Shown here one piece after another: positions 24,554 through 32,983 of a DNA stretch of 64,000 nucleotides. How positions within the stretch are numbered: position 1 is the first letter of the stretch; each line of letters starts with the position of its first letter. The DNA is from GCA-003244245 sp963822695. Lineage in GTDB: Bacteria > Actinomycetota > Actinomycetes > Mycobacteriales > Pseudonocardiaceae. The translations under genes and the position numbers were made by a program. The notes under the pieces were generated by a model. That model saw nothing but the letters and a program-made list of their open reading frames with translations. It had not been told where the DNA came from and ran no database searches. The stretch spans positions 67,799-131,798 of the forward strand of contig CAWGJH010000010.1 of the NCBI GenBank assembly GCA_963822695.1. Direction: 5' to 3'.

Positions 24554-25008
24554 GCGCCGCCCCGCGCTGGGGCTTAAGCCCGCTGAACTGGCGCAGCCAC
24601 GCCATCGACGAACGCCGCGACCATCCGATCGGTGTCCTGATTGCCGACTGCGGCCACAGACTGATGACGGTCCACCTGCACGACCGGCCCCACAGGACGC
24701 CGTGCGACGCGTGCGCCACCCAGCAGCTCGCTCGCGCGATGACCGACGATTCCCAGCAGATCGGCCCGGCGTGGGCCCAGAACATCCCGGTGAGCCGCCC
24801 CGCACGGTGGGCGTTGTCCTCGCTGGACTACGCAGCGCGCCTGGTAACGCCCCACGGCGACCAGCCTCACGACGTGCTCACAGCGCGATGCGGACACCCG
24901 CTGGCGACAGCGGCCACTGTGTCAACCTGCCACCGGGCCGATGTGGACGATCCCAGCCCACCCGGGGCAGCGCCTGCCCCACTAGATCCCCGGCCGGCCG
25001 CCGGTTGA
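24550..25008 (+). CDS. Cys-rich small protein with two RW-SPLD modules, cassette copy 1
   Basis: 152 residues. Two related modules in tandem: RWGLSPLNWRSHAIDERRDH with IADCGHRLMTVHLHDRPHRT and CDAC, and RWALSSLDYAARLVTPHGDQ with LTARCGHPLATAATVSTCHR. Each has an RCGH/DCGH and a later Cys, which suggests a zinc-binding fold. The relative at 32980-33249 has one module only. Starts inside the stop of the previous gene. Function unknown; the family sits beside XRE regulators. Confidence 0.7.
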   Translation: MSAAPRWGLSPLNWRSHAIDERRDHPIGVLIADCGHRLMTVHLHDRPHRTPCDACATQQLARAMTDDSQQIGPAWAQNIPVSRPARWALSSLDYAARLVTPHGDQPHDVLTARCGHPLATAATVSTCHRADVDDPSPPGAAPAPLDPRPAAG

Positions 25009-25057
25009 GCCTTGCCCCCGTCATGCTCCCGGCGGCCGGTCGGTTCCAGCCACTCAC

Positions 25058-25088
25058 GACCCCCGTTTCGACCCGGTGGCCGGGGGTC
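25058..25088 (+). promoter_or_regulatory. Conserved inverted repeat upstream of cassette gene 3, copy 1
   Basis: GACCCCCG (25058-25065) and CGGGGGTC (25081-25088) are perfect inverted arms around a 15-nt spacer TTTCGACCCGGT.... The same arms and nearly the same spacer occur at 33321-33351, and the flanking 60 bp are almost identical. Confidence 0.6.
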
Positions 25089-25116
25089 ACCACTCACGCC
25101 CGAGGAGACATCCACG

Positions 25117-25377
25117 ATGCACACCGCTGAGGTGGACGCCACGAACCTTCCTGTTCTGCGCGACGTCGATGGCACCCCCATTCCCTTCCAGAGCTGGGTC
25201 CAACAAGTCACAGTGGATGAGGAGTACGGGGGGCACGCTGTCCGGCTGCACCAGCAAGGCCAGGCCATCGGCCGGGGCACGCGCCTGCTGTACGTGCGTT
25301 TCGCCCGCGATAGGGAAACGGTCGCCCTGCGGCCCGACCTCGTCCGGGTCGTTCACACCACACCCGAGGGTGGCTGA
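25117..25377 (+). CDS. TEVDATNLPVL-type small protein, cassette copy 1
   Basis: 86 residues: HTAEVDATNLPVLRDVDG, TPIPFQSWVQQVTVDEE, RLHQQGQAIGRGTRLLYVRF and VALRPDLVRVVHTTPEGG. A beta-rich single domain without Cys. The copy at 33380 is about 70 percent identical by eye. GAGGAGA precedes the ATG at good distance. Stop and next start overlap as TGATG. Function unknown. Confidence 0.75.
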   Translation: MHTAEVDATNLPVLRDVDGTPIPFQSWVQQVTVDEEYGGHAVRLHQQGQAIGRGTRLLYVRFARDRETVALRPDLVRVVHTTPEGG

Positions 25378-25694
25378 TGGCCGCCGTCACCTTCACCCGC
25401 CAGCGCGAGACCACCCATGAAGTGACCATCCCGATGCCGAGGGTCACGCCCACCGCGTCGCCGCTGTCCCCGATGCAGCTCTCGGAGCAGACGCTCGCGT
25501 GGCTCGCTGAGCGACCCGGCGCGCTCACCCACGTCCGCTCGGTGTGGGATGCGACGTGGCTGGACAGTCAGGCACCATCATGTTCCGTGCACAGTCTGGT
25601 GTACACCGTCGAATGGGGACTCCAAGGATTCGTCGCCCGACTGCCCGTGGCGCCCTCAGGCGCTCAACGCAGGACTGGACGGCACGCGCTATAA
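25377..25694 (+). CDS. LSEQTLAWLAERP-type small protein, cassette copy 1, C-terminally altered
   Basis: The first 60 residues (TFTRQRETTHEVTIPMPRVT, PMQLSEQTLAWLAERPGALT, HVRSVWDA) match the copy at 33631-33981. After VRSVWDA the second copy continues with DRPDLVATLRAIL-like sequence and a CHAC pair, but this copy jumps to TWLDSQAPSCSVHSLVYTVE. It has therefore lost about 45 residues, including the cysteines, and runs on in another frame. Likely not functional. Function of the family unknown. Confidence 0.65.
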   Translation: MAAVTFTRQRETTHEVTIPMPRVTPTASPLSPMQLSEQTLAWLAERPGALTHVRSVWDATWLDSQAPSCSVHSLVYTVEWGLQGFVARLPVAPSGAQRRTGRHAL

Positions 25695-25743
25695 CGCGAT
25701 AAGCGGTCCAGTTCTAGCCTTGTCAACTCGTCTGCCGCAAAGG

Positions 25744-26912
25744 TTAGAGACCTGATGTGTAGGCAATGTCGGCGAGGAGGAGCCGGTCAGGTTGGTCGAG
25801 CCAGTAGTGATGGGTGCCGTCAGCTCTGGCGGTGAGGCCGTAGCGCCCGCGCCCGGGGTGGCCAATGCGCTTCCATTCGGCTGCGACGCGTTCGATGGTT
25901 ATCCAGATGTTGCGGGGTCCGCCGTAGGTGACAGTGGTGTTGGCGCCGGTGGTGATCTCGGCCCAGCAGTCATCAGCGCGCAGCCACCAGATGTCGTGGG
26001 CCTCGCGCTGAGTATGCGTGATTGGCCCCAGGTTGGGTTCGACGATGCTGAGCAGGACGCGCAAGCCGGGCTCGTCGAGCAGGCGAGGGTCCAGATCGGT
26101 GCCGATAGTCTCGGCGTCGTCGAGGTTGATCACGAGGTTGAAGCGGCCGACGTTGGGCAGTGGACTTCCGGAGTGGAGCGGAGCCACATGAAGTGGCCGG
26201 GCAGGTCGAGCAGTCGGCCTTGCACGGTGTCGGGTGCAATCTTGTCGAGTACGGCGAGGCTGCTGGCCAGCTCTCCCCGTAGGTCGGTGACGATCCGCCC
26301 GCCGGGTGCGAGTTGATCGATCCACACCGGAGGGATAGTCGGCACCGCGCAGGTGGCGATGATCCTGTCGTACGGTGCGCGGTCGGGGACGCCGCCAGCG
26401 CCGTCTCCGACCGCCAGGGTGGGTTCATAGCCAAGACCGTGCAGGCGCTCGGCGGCGTCGGCGGCGAGGCCCGGGTGCAGCTCGATGCTTGCTACGTGGT
26501 CGGCGCCGAGGCGGTGGCAGAGCAGCGCGGCGTTGTAGCCGGTGGCGGTGCCGATCTCCAGCACGCTCGAACCGTCGATGACGTCGAGCAGTTGCAGCAT
26601 GCGGACCATCAGGCTGGGCATGGTTGAGGAGCTTGTGGGGAATGGGACGTCCGTACCGGGCGCGATGGCGCACTGGACAACGAGGCTGGTGTCGCTATAG
26701 ACCGCGTTGAGCCATTCGTCAACGGTAGCCGGATCGGCACCATCGACTATTGTGTCGTCGTCGCGGTAGAAGCGCGGGACGAAGAGATGCCGAGGGGTCT
26801 GTTCGATCGCCGCGCGCCAGCAGGGGTCGATGAGAACGCCCGCGTCCGCGAGTTCGGCGGCCAGCACCGTTGCCCGCCGCCGCCAGTCCGAGATATCGGT
26901 AGCCTGGGTCAT
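25744..26912 (-). pseudogene. Graspetide O-methyltransferase (isoaspartyl-methyltransferase-like), frameshifted
   Basis: Belongs to the methyltransferase family paired with ATP-grasp peptide maturases (PCMT-like; makes Asp esters that close to aspartimide in fuscimiditide-type graspetides). The ATG at 26912 overlaps the ATP-grasp stop (ATGA). N-terminal PCMT domain: QTPRHLFVPRFYRDDDTIVD, GSSVLEIGTATGYNAALLCH (SAM loop), DRIIATCAVPTIPPVWIDQL. Near 26160-26170 the frame breaks after FMWLRSTPE. The C-terminal domain continues in another frame as PLPNVGRFNLVINLDDAE to ADIAYTSGL. If the shift is real, the protein loses its C-terminal third. Confidence 0.85.
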
Positions 26913-27884
26913 GCGGGGTCTTCGGCGAGCGTGAACAGATCGGCCAGCGCAGCGGGGATCGGCAGGCCAGCGGTGTGGTGCAGCCAGAGCCACTGGGCAG
27001 ACGGGTTACACTCAAGCATGATCCACTCCTCATCGGGGGTAATCACGAAATCGAACCCGCCGTAGTTGAGTTCGAACGCACGCAGGTAGGCCAACATCCC
27101 CACGGTGACCTCGGCGGGCACGTTGATTGGTAAGTAACGCAACGCGTCGTAGTCGGCACGCCAATCGACTCGGGCACGAGCTGAATCAGCCTCAATTGCC
27201 ACCGCGAGCACCCGCTTGCCGACGACCGTGGCTCGCACCTCTCGGGCCTTCGGTACCCACGCCTGCAGCAGGTGCGCGGTGGCTGCGAAAGCGGTGTGGT
27301 CGATGTTGTGCGGATCTATGAGCGTCGTATAGGTGATCTTATGCTGGCCATTGTCAGCGAGGACCATTGAGGACAGTGTCTTGCACACGACCGGCCCGTC
27401 AGCGAGCTCGGCGAACTCCGCAACGTCAGAGGGATCGTTGCCGATCAGCGTGAGTGGAGTAGCCAGCCCGGCGTGGCGCGCGATTTCCAGCTGCAGTGGT
27501 TTCCATTCCGCCCGTGCGATGTGGTGGGGATGATTGACCCAGCGACAGCTGAGCGCGGCGAGTACCCCGCCCATGCCGAGACGGGCCTCTGCTTCGGCGT
27601 AGGCGCGGTCCGCGTCGGACATGCCTGGGGGGAAGGTGAAGTGACTGGGCCGCCGGTAATATACCGCGACGACCTCGTCAAGGTTTGTGGTCGTGTCCGG
27701 GCCGATGATCCGTCCTGACCAACCGTTGCTGTTGTGGATGGCGCTCAGCCACGCGCGGGCGGGGAAGTCGCCCAGGTCGTGACGGGCGGCCCGGATGCCC
27801 CGGCGCGTGATCTCGCTGATCACCGCGTCTGCGGTCGGGTCTTGGCGAACCAGTCAGCACAAGGACAGTACGGGGGGAAGCCAT
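26909..27884 (-). pseudogene. ATP-grasp graspetide ligase, frameshifted near the N-terminus
   Basis: ATP-grasp enzyme that forms ester or amide side-chain links in a ribosomal peptide. The N-terminal MASPRTVLVLTG is in one frame from 27884, and the rest, RQDPTADAVISEITRRGIRA, in another, so a one-base change lies at about 27845-27857. The remainder is intact: VYYRRPSHFTFPPG, SCRWVNHPHHIARAEWKPLQ, KTLSSMV, LLQAWVPKAREVRATVVGKR and the metal-binding end GFDFVITPDEEWIMLECNPS. A GTG at 27823 could start a shorter protein. The precursor gene ends 5 nt upstream and the methyltransferase overlaps downstream, so this is one operon. Confidence 0.85.
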
Positions 27885-27889
27885 CAAAC

Positions 27890-28144
27890 TCAGGTGTCGT
27901 ACTGAGGGATGACGACGGTATCCGGCTCAACGACACCGTCCCTGGACCTCTCGGTCGCCTCCGTCTTGTCCCACTTGGTTGCGGTGGTGTCATGCTTGCC
28001 GCAGTGGATCGGAACTACAGCAAGGGTGGCTGAAAAGGGCCGCAGCGATCCGGGCACGTGCTCGAGGGGACGCTGCCCGCCGCCGCGCGTGTCGGCGAGC
28101 GGAAGCAGAGCGGACGGTGGAACCAACGGGTCAGCTGCGACCAT
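27890..28144 (-). CDS. Graspetide precursor peptide (ATP-grasp target RiPP)
   Basis: 84 residues from the ATG at 28144, which has GGAGGG seven bases upstream. The leader contains the segment SLRPFSATLAVVP (RPF at 35-37), typical of ATP-grasp targets. The core region 53-72 reads TTATKWDKTEATERSRDGVV: hydroxyl donors (Thr) and acidic acceptors (Asp, Glu) that an ATP-grasp enzyme could join, plus an Asp-Gly (69-70), the dipeptide that PCMT-like enzymes turn to aspartimide. The tail is VVIPQYDT. Position directly before the ATP-grasp gene supports the call. Ring pattern cannot be deduced here. Confidence 0.78.
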   Translation of the reverse strand: MVAADPLVPPSALLPLADTRGGGQRPLEHVPGSLRPFSATLAVVPIHCGKHDTTATKWDKTEATERSRDGVVEPDTVVIPQYDT

Positions 28145-28379
28145 GTGAATCCCTCCGGTCATCCCGGCGGTGATACGAGAAAGCACTGCCAGGAATCCTA
28201 TTCACTGCTCCGGCCAAGTCGTCGTGACTGGCACAGAACTCACCAATCCTGTCACGATCTCGGCGAGCGGGGCAAGAAGACGCCAACCTGACCAGCTCGC
28301 GACCTCCGTAGTGGTGGTCATCGACTCGGGTCTGTCATCCCTGTAGGAGCGGGGCACTCACGTTGTTGGGGTGTGGTTC

Positions 28380-28402
28380 GGCTCAGTCCAGGTAGTCGCG
28401 CA
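28380..28402. repeat. Left attachment-site copy (sigA 3' end duplicate)
   Basis: Identical over 23 bp to 35542-35564, ending CAGTCCAGGTAGTCGCGCA on the plus strand. It contains the six last sigA codons and stop (LRDYLD) but no other sigA sequence. Confidence 0.85.
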
Positions 28403-28515
28403 CTACGAACGACTGAGCGGCATGCTTGACCTGCGGGAACAGGAAAGATCGGGGAGCGGTACCCCCTGTAATATCCTGGACTGAGCCGACGCCACCAAAC
28501 CCGGCGGAGGCCACC

Positions 28516-28703
28516 ATGACCAACGTACCCACCCCTGCACTGCCCCCGGGCAGGCTGGCAAGCTCGCCGTGCCGCTCGACGCGCTGGACGGCGTGCCGCT
28601 CTCCGATGGTGAGCGTGCCTCCCTGACCTGGCTGGCCGGGTTCGAGGTGGACACCGTGGAGAACATCGCCGCAGTGATCACCCGCGCCCGGCAGACCCGG
28701 TAG
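28516..28703 (+). pseudogene. Small conserved gene with a one-base frameshift
   Basis: The ATG at 28516 follows GGCGGAGG. It opens MTNVPTPALPPG; the frame then breaks in a run of C and G (about 28540-28552). Coding-like sequence resumes as QAGKLAVPLDALDGVPLSDG then ERASLTWLAGFEVDTVENIA and AVITRARQTR to the stop. Together this is a compact acidic protein of about 62 residues. Function unknown. The shift may be decay or a homopolymer error. Confidence 0.55.
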
Positions 28704-28837
28704 CTGAGATGTCCGTTTTGTTCACTACCGGTGATCATGGTGTTTTGGCTGGTGAGAGTGTATCTGGCAGCGGCGTTTTACAGTTCACGGAAACGGTCGT
28801 CGGCTCGGACATCACGCCCGTACCGCGCCCTGATCGG

Positions 28838-29569
28838 TTAGTACTGAATGCTGATGCACTCCTGGCCGGGTGACGGTTCGGTGGGCAGTCGGCCGGCATG
28901 GCCGGTGGCGATGCGGTGGGCGCTCCATGCTGCTGCGGCGGCGTCGAGTACGTCGTCGAGGCGGGCATTGCCGGCGTCACCAAGTTGGTCGGGTAGGTGA
29001 ATGCCGTGCCTGGCGAGGAGTGCTCGGCGAGTGATGTGCCCCGTCCAGCTGATCTTGCGGTGTTCCAGGGGCTGGCAGTCGTTCATGGCGACGAAGGACA
29101 CCTCGGGGTGAACCTCGTGCAGCGGGTACTTGTTGGTGGCGAAACACTCGTTCGCTTCGCGGAGCTTGACGCGCAGTCCCCACGTCATAGGGGGCAGCCC
29201 GTACCCGTCGGGGGGCAGCTCATCCCGGGTCAGCTCCCGGCACCGTTGGTTGGCCTCCTTCCAAGAATCGTCGTACCAGGTGTTGTCCTCCCGCTGCCAG
29301 ACCGCTCGCAGCGGCATCAGGAACACGGCGCCGCCGAGGTGTTTACCGACGAAGTCTCGCGCGTCGAGATCCGCCTGGCGTCGGCCGGTCTCGACCAGCC
29401 CCAGCGGCATGTCGATGCCCACCGCCTGGATGTCGTTGACGGCGGACAGCAGTTCGGTCAGGCGGTCCTTGATATGCGCGTCGATGAACGCGCCGCAGTC
29501 TAGCTCGACGCCGATCCATCCTTTGCCTTTCCTGCCTTTCCTGTAGGCGTCAACGCCGAGAACCCGCAT
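28838..29569 (-). CDS. DUF429 protein (predicted RNase H-like nuclease)
   Basis: 243 residues. N-terminal MRVLGVDAYRKGRKGKGWIG with the first acidic residue D7 of the RNase H-like fold, then VGIDMPLGLVETGRRQADLD with a second. The middle has SWTGHITRRALLARHGI and the end ARLDDVLDAAAAAWSAHRIA with the last acidic pair. The family has a predicted nuclease fold; its biological role is not settled. Codons for RKGRKGKG arise from a duplicated CCTTTCCTG on the plus strand (29527-29544). A remnant copy of its start lies at 19291-19368. Confidence 0.85.
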   Translation of the reverse strand: MRVLGVDAYRKGRKGKGWIGVELDCGAFIDAHIKDRLTELLSAVNDIQAVGIDMPLGLVETGRRQADLDARDFVGKHLGGAVFLMPLRAVWQREDNTWYDDSWKEANQRCRELTRDELPPDGYGLPPMTWGLRVKLREANECFATNKYPLHEVHPEVSFVAMNDCQPLEHRKISWTGHITRRALLARHGIHLPDQLGDAGNARLDDVLDAAAAAWSAHRIATGHAGRLPTEPSPGQECISIQY

Positions 29570-29713
29570 GCCGATGATGGTGCCAGCACGGGCGTCCTAA
29601 CGTCGCATTACCCACCACCTCCGGGGGCTGCCGGGCGCGAGTGATCACCGCGCGGCGATGCTCGTCCGCTGGCTTGCCCGGCAGAGTCACCTCGGATGCA
29701 GAAATCTGAAGGG

Positions 29714-30061
29714 TCAAGCTGAGACCGCTACGCGGCTGGGCTGGACGGTACCGAAGGGCAGTTGCCCGGCTACGGTGCTCCCAGCAACGGTCGTCTGGGG
29801 ACGACCGCGGACCAAAGACGCCAGGAGCGTTCGCAGGGCTTCGGTCCGGATGTGGTACCGCCTAGCGATGTCGTCCAGCGGTATCGCCCTTCCTAGATCC
29901 AGTAGCTCGATCCCAATGACGACCCCGTGTCGGTCCAGATCAATATTCAGGTGTTCGCTGAACTCCACCGTGCGCGCTACGTGCCCAACGCTGAGCTGGA
30001 CATACGCTGCGCCCGCGTCTTGGTCGATCTCCACCGAGACCACTGGCTCAGCTGTCGTCAC
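29714..30061 (-). CDS. DUF2283 protein, probable partner of the DUF4258 protein
   Basis: 115 residues. The DUF2283 core is in the first 60 residues: VSVEIDQDAGAAYVQLSVGH, EHLNIDLDRHGVVIGIELLD, then LGRAIPLDDIARRYHI. It overlaps the DUF4258 gene by 14 bp. Such pairs occur widely and are predicted toxin-antitoxin modules, with DUF2283 as the antitoxin-like member. The C-terminal 40 residues (VRGRPQTTVAGSTVAGQLPF) are low-complexity. Confidence 0.8.
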   Translation of the reverse strand: MTTAEPVVSVEIDQDAGAAYVQLSVGHVARTVEFSEHLNIDLDRHGVVIGIELLDLGRAIPLDDIARRYHIRTEALRTLLASLVRGRPQTTVAGSTVAGQLPFGTVQPSRVAVSA

Positions 30062-30296
30062 TGTCGTCCTCCCAAGCCACGGTTACGATAAACCTCTCAA
30101 GGTCGGTGTCCCGGTCCGGCGCGACCCAAACCTTGAGCATCCGGCCACCCACATCGCCCTTGTACTGGTTCTTCCTTCCAGTCTGCACCCGTTGCACGTG
30201 CTCGTTTAGACACTGTCGCACGTTCTCCTCAGTAACACCACGCTTGATCATCTGATCGCGGGCGTGCCGGCTGTATCTGATGCGCATGCAGCTCAC
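30048..30296 (-). CDS. DUF4258 protein, probable toxin-like member of a pair
   Basis: 82 residues: MRIRYSRHARDQMIKRGVTE, ENVRQCLNEHVQRVQTGRKN, KVWVAPDRDTDLERFIVTVA. The H-A-x-x-x-M-x-x-R-G-V/I-T motif marks DUF4258. The predicted fold is similar to small RelE/HigB-like ribonucleases, but activity is unproven. It is the first gene of the pair on the minus strand. Confidence 0.8.
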   Translation of the reverse strand: MSCMRIRYSRHARDQMIKRGVTEENVRQCLNEHVQRVQTGRKNQYKGDVGGRMLKVWVAPDRDTDLERFIVTVAWEDDSDDS

Positions 30297-30307
30297 GCAC
30301 CGGCTGG

Positions 30308-30700
30308 CTAAGCGAACTCCACCACGAAGGGCAGGATGCGTGTCTGACCGTCCTCCAGACTGACCTGTACCTCGTGCCGACCTTCGGTCTGCAGCGGGAC
30401 GAGGAGCCCAACCGTCGCTACGACGCCGACACGACCATCGATGGGGAACGCATCGGATCGGCGTGCAGTCTGTCCCCTGATCCCGATCTCGAACTGACCT
30501 GTAGGTGGTCGCACCTTCACCTCGAATGAGACCGAAGTCTCCGCCTCCTCAAGGAGCGCCCGAAGCGTGACGAACAGCTGCTGGCCTGCGCCGCGCTCCG
30601 GCGCCTGGACGCGGTCGAAGCTGCCACCGACGATCGTCACCAGACCGGACGGATCAATACGCGCAAACTCGGACATGATGACGTAGTCAAGGGTGGCCAC
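30308..30700 (-). CDS. DUF6941-type conserved protein
   Basis: 130 residues: MATLDYVIMSEFARIDPSGL, VTIVGGSFDRVQ, ALLEEAETSVSFEVKVRPPT, VVATVGLLVPLQTEGRHEVQ, LPFVVEFA. A beta-sandwich-like protein of a family found across actinobacteria and cyanobacteria with no known role. It lies 12 bp upstream of the DUF4258 gene on the same strand and may share its transcript. Confidence 0.7.
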   Translation of the reverse strand: MATLDYVIMSEFARIDPSGLVTIVGGSFDRVQAPERGAGQQLFVTLRALLEEAETSVSFEVKVRPPTGQFEIGIRGQTARRSDAFPIDGRVGVVATVGLLVPLQTEGRHEVQVSLEDGQTRILPFVVEFA

Positions 30701-31474
30701 GTGGGCAAGCTCCTTCAGAGTCGTTCCAGCGAGCCGAGCATGCTACCGGTGAGGCCGTTCAGGTTGCTGGTCGGTCAGTCGAACTCACCGGCGCGGACCC
30801 CGGTAGAACCCGGTTAGCTGAGGGTGTCCGACTGCCCACTACCGTCGATCAAGAAAACTGACCTTAACCGGCGCTTACCCTGCAATCGAGATCTTCGTTT
30901 CCCCAGGTCGCGGAAACGGTCGATCAGACCGGCGACTCGGGCACCGTGCCCGTACCGGGCACCCCCGGCACACGATCATTGCGGCCTCGTCGTACTCCCG
31001 CCGCTGATCGAGCTGCCCCCGACCAGGAACCTCGTCAAGCAGCAGGTGTCGCCCGTGGACACTGTGTCGTCCCGGATGGCGCCGGTGAGGTGTTGGTACG
31101 CGCTGCCATCGTGGAGCGTGAGCGGCCTACGATTTCCATGGTGGCGAGCTCGGGGAAGCTGAGGATCAGCAGCACGGTGGCCGCTTGTATGTCGGGTGTC
31201 CTGGAGCTCCGCGTCCGTACGCCAGCGGCGGCCGTGTGCGGGTTCATAGCGTTGTCGGTCGGGTCAGCGAACAGCGACCCGCCGTCCACTGAGTGGCCAT
31301 GCGTTCGTACTCGCGAAGCACTTCAACTAACTGTGGTGGCTGCACGCGGCACCGGGCAGGCTCGGGAGTCGGCGAGGATCGCGCTAAGGAGCCGCAGGGC
31401 GCCGTCCGGGTCCGCACTGCCCAGTGTCCACCGTCAGGCGCGCGCTAGCCTTTGCGTCGGCGAAGAGAGGGGCT
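30701..31474 (+). other. Region without a supported gene
   Basis: No convincing protein gene. A stretch near 30905-30965 (GCGGAAACGGTCG... and GTGCCCGTACCG) resembles 28785-28835 upstream of the DUF429 gene, so part of it is probably duplicated, decayed DNA. The XRE promoter must lie in the last 150 bp. Confidence 0.4.
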
Positions 31475-32701
31475 GTGGTGAACCTTGAGGACGCATCGAC
31501 GATCGGTGCGCGCGCTCGCATGATCCGCCGTCGCCGTGGGCTGAGCCTGGAAGTGGTGGCCGGACTGGCTGGGATCAGCGCGCCTTACCTGTCGATGCTG
31601 GAACATGGCCAGCGCGGATTCAACCGGCGTGGCCTGATCGAGGACCTGGCCGACGCGCTGGGCAGCTCTGTGGCCGACCTGACCGGGCAGCCCTACCTCC
31701 CACCGGACCGGGGAACGGCAGACGCTGTGGCTGTCGTCACCAAGATCACGCCGCTGCTTTACGACATCACTCTGGACGACGTGCCGGATATCCCAGCGCG
31801 TCCTGTCGAGCAACTCGCCCGCTGGGCCTCCGAGGCCAACGCCCAGTGCGATGAGGCCCGATACGCGCTCGCCGGTCGGGACCTGGATGTACTGCTGACC
31901 GAACTACACGTGCAGGCTGCGACCGGGACACCGGCGGTTGCCAGGACAGCCCTGGTGGCCCTGGTGGAGGCATGCGTGGTCGCCTTCGGAATCGCTCGGC
32001 AGCTGGGGCACCCACAGCTGGCGGTAAAGGCGATGGATCTGGGGTATGCCGCTGCTGCGCGCCTGGGTGACCCCGCGCTCGCTGGGTTCACTGGTCTCGC
32101 CCGAGCCGGTGCGTTCAGCCGTCTCGGCGCGCGCCGGACCGCTGGCGCTGTCCTTGCGCAAGCCCGTGCCACAGTGGCGGCGGAAGCCGACCCCACCGGC
32201 TCGGATGTACGCGCGGCGGAAGCACTCGGTATGACTCACTTGCTCGCGGCGCAACTTGCCGGTCGCAACGGGCATCCCGGTGATGCTGATGCCCACCTGG
32301 CCGAAGCGGCGGACCTCGCGCACGCCACCGGGGAGCGCAACACGCTGGCGTGGCATTTCGGCCCGGCCAATGTCGCCGCGTGGTCGCTGGCGATCGCCGT
32401 GGAGCGTGGCGAGGGACCAGGCCATGCCGAGCGACTCGACGCCGACCCGGTCAGGCCTGTGTCCGCAGGCCGGCGCAGCAGGTTGCACCTGGACCTCGCC
32501 CGCGGCTACGCGCAAGCAGAGGGTGGCAAAGACGGCGAGGCGATCCGACACCTCGACACCGCCGACCGCATCGCGCCCACCCGGATCCGCAACGACCCGA
32601 TGGCCCGGGACCTGGTGGTTATCCTGGATCGGCGGGCGAAGCGCAGGGTGTGGGAGCTGGACAGCTTGCGTAATCGCTTCGGTATCGGCAAGCGGGTTTA
32701 A
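31475..32701 (+). CDS. XRE-family regulator with TPR-like region, cassette copy 2
   Basis: 408 residues from GTG 31475 (GTG 31478 is equally possible), with GAGAGGGG upstream. XRE helix-turn-helix at residues about 10-60: RGLSLEVVAGLAGISAPYLS then MLEHGQRGFNRRGLIEDLAD. The rest is a helical TPR-like domain (AVARTALVALVEACVVAFGI, LAWHFGPANVAAWSLAIAVE, IRHLDTADRIAPTRI). It is the head gene of the small-gene cassette that follows. The relative at 19742 is interrupted by IS110. Ligand unknown. Confidence 0.9.
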   Translation: MVNLEDASTIGARARMIRRRRGLSLEVVAGLAGISAPYLSMLEHGQRGFNRRGLIEDLADALGSSVADLTGQPYLPPDRGTADAVAVVTKITPLLYDITLDDVPDIPARPVEQLARWASEANAQCDEARYALAGRDLDVLLTELHVQAATGTPAVARTALVALVEACVVAFGIARQLGHPQLAVKAMDLGYAAAARLGDPALAGFTGLARAGAFSRLGARRTAGAVLAQARATVAAEADPTGSDVRAAEALGMTHLLAAQLAGRNGHPGDADAHLAEAADLAHATGERNTLAWHFGPANVAAWSLAIAVERGEGPGHAERLDADPVRPVSAGRRSRLHLDLARGYAQAEGGKDGEAIRHLDTADRIAPTRIRNDPMARDLVVILDRRAKRRVWELDSLRNRFGIGKRV

Positions 32702-32746
32702 CGGGACGTGAAGAGCTAGGTCCGATTTCACCGCATTGTCTTGCGG

Positions 32747-32983
32747 GTGAGTGCAGCAGAGCAGCCGCCAAAGAGCGAGCATCGACCCCACCACAACCGG
32801 CGCGTTATCCATACCACCTGTAGCACGCACGGTGGCGGTATCGGGTTCACCAACCTGGTGGTGAGCAAGCGCGACGGTGAGATCGTGCTCGACCCGCATG
32901 TGCCCGGCGCGTGCGTGATCATCCTCGATGAGAATGCCGCGACGGCGCTGTTCGAGGTTCTCCGGACGTGGCTCCGCCGATGA
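32747..32983 (+). CDS. GFTNL-family small protein, cassette copy 2
   Basis: 78 residues from GTG 32747; a TTG at 32741 is also open. Core: HTTCSTHGGGIGFTNLVVSK, RDGEIVLDPHVPGACVIILD, ENAATALFEVLRTWL. Clear relative of 18821-19087. Contains two N-terminal Cys/His (TTCSTH) and one later Cys. Overlaps the next gene by ATGA. Function unknown. Confidence 0.72.
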   Translation: MSAAEQPPKSEHRPHHNRRVIHTTCSTHGGGIGFTNLVVSKRDGEIVLDPHVPGACVIILDENAATALFEVLRTWLRR

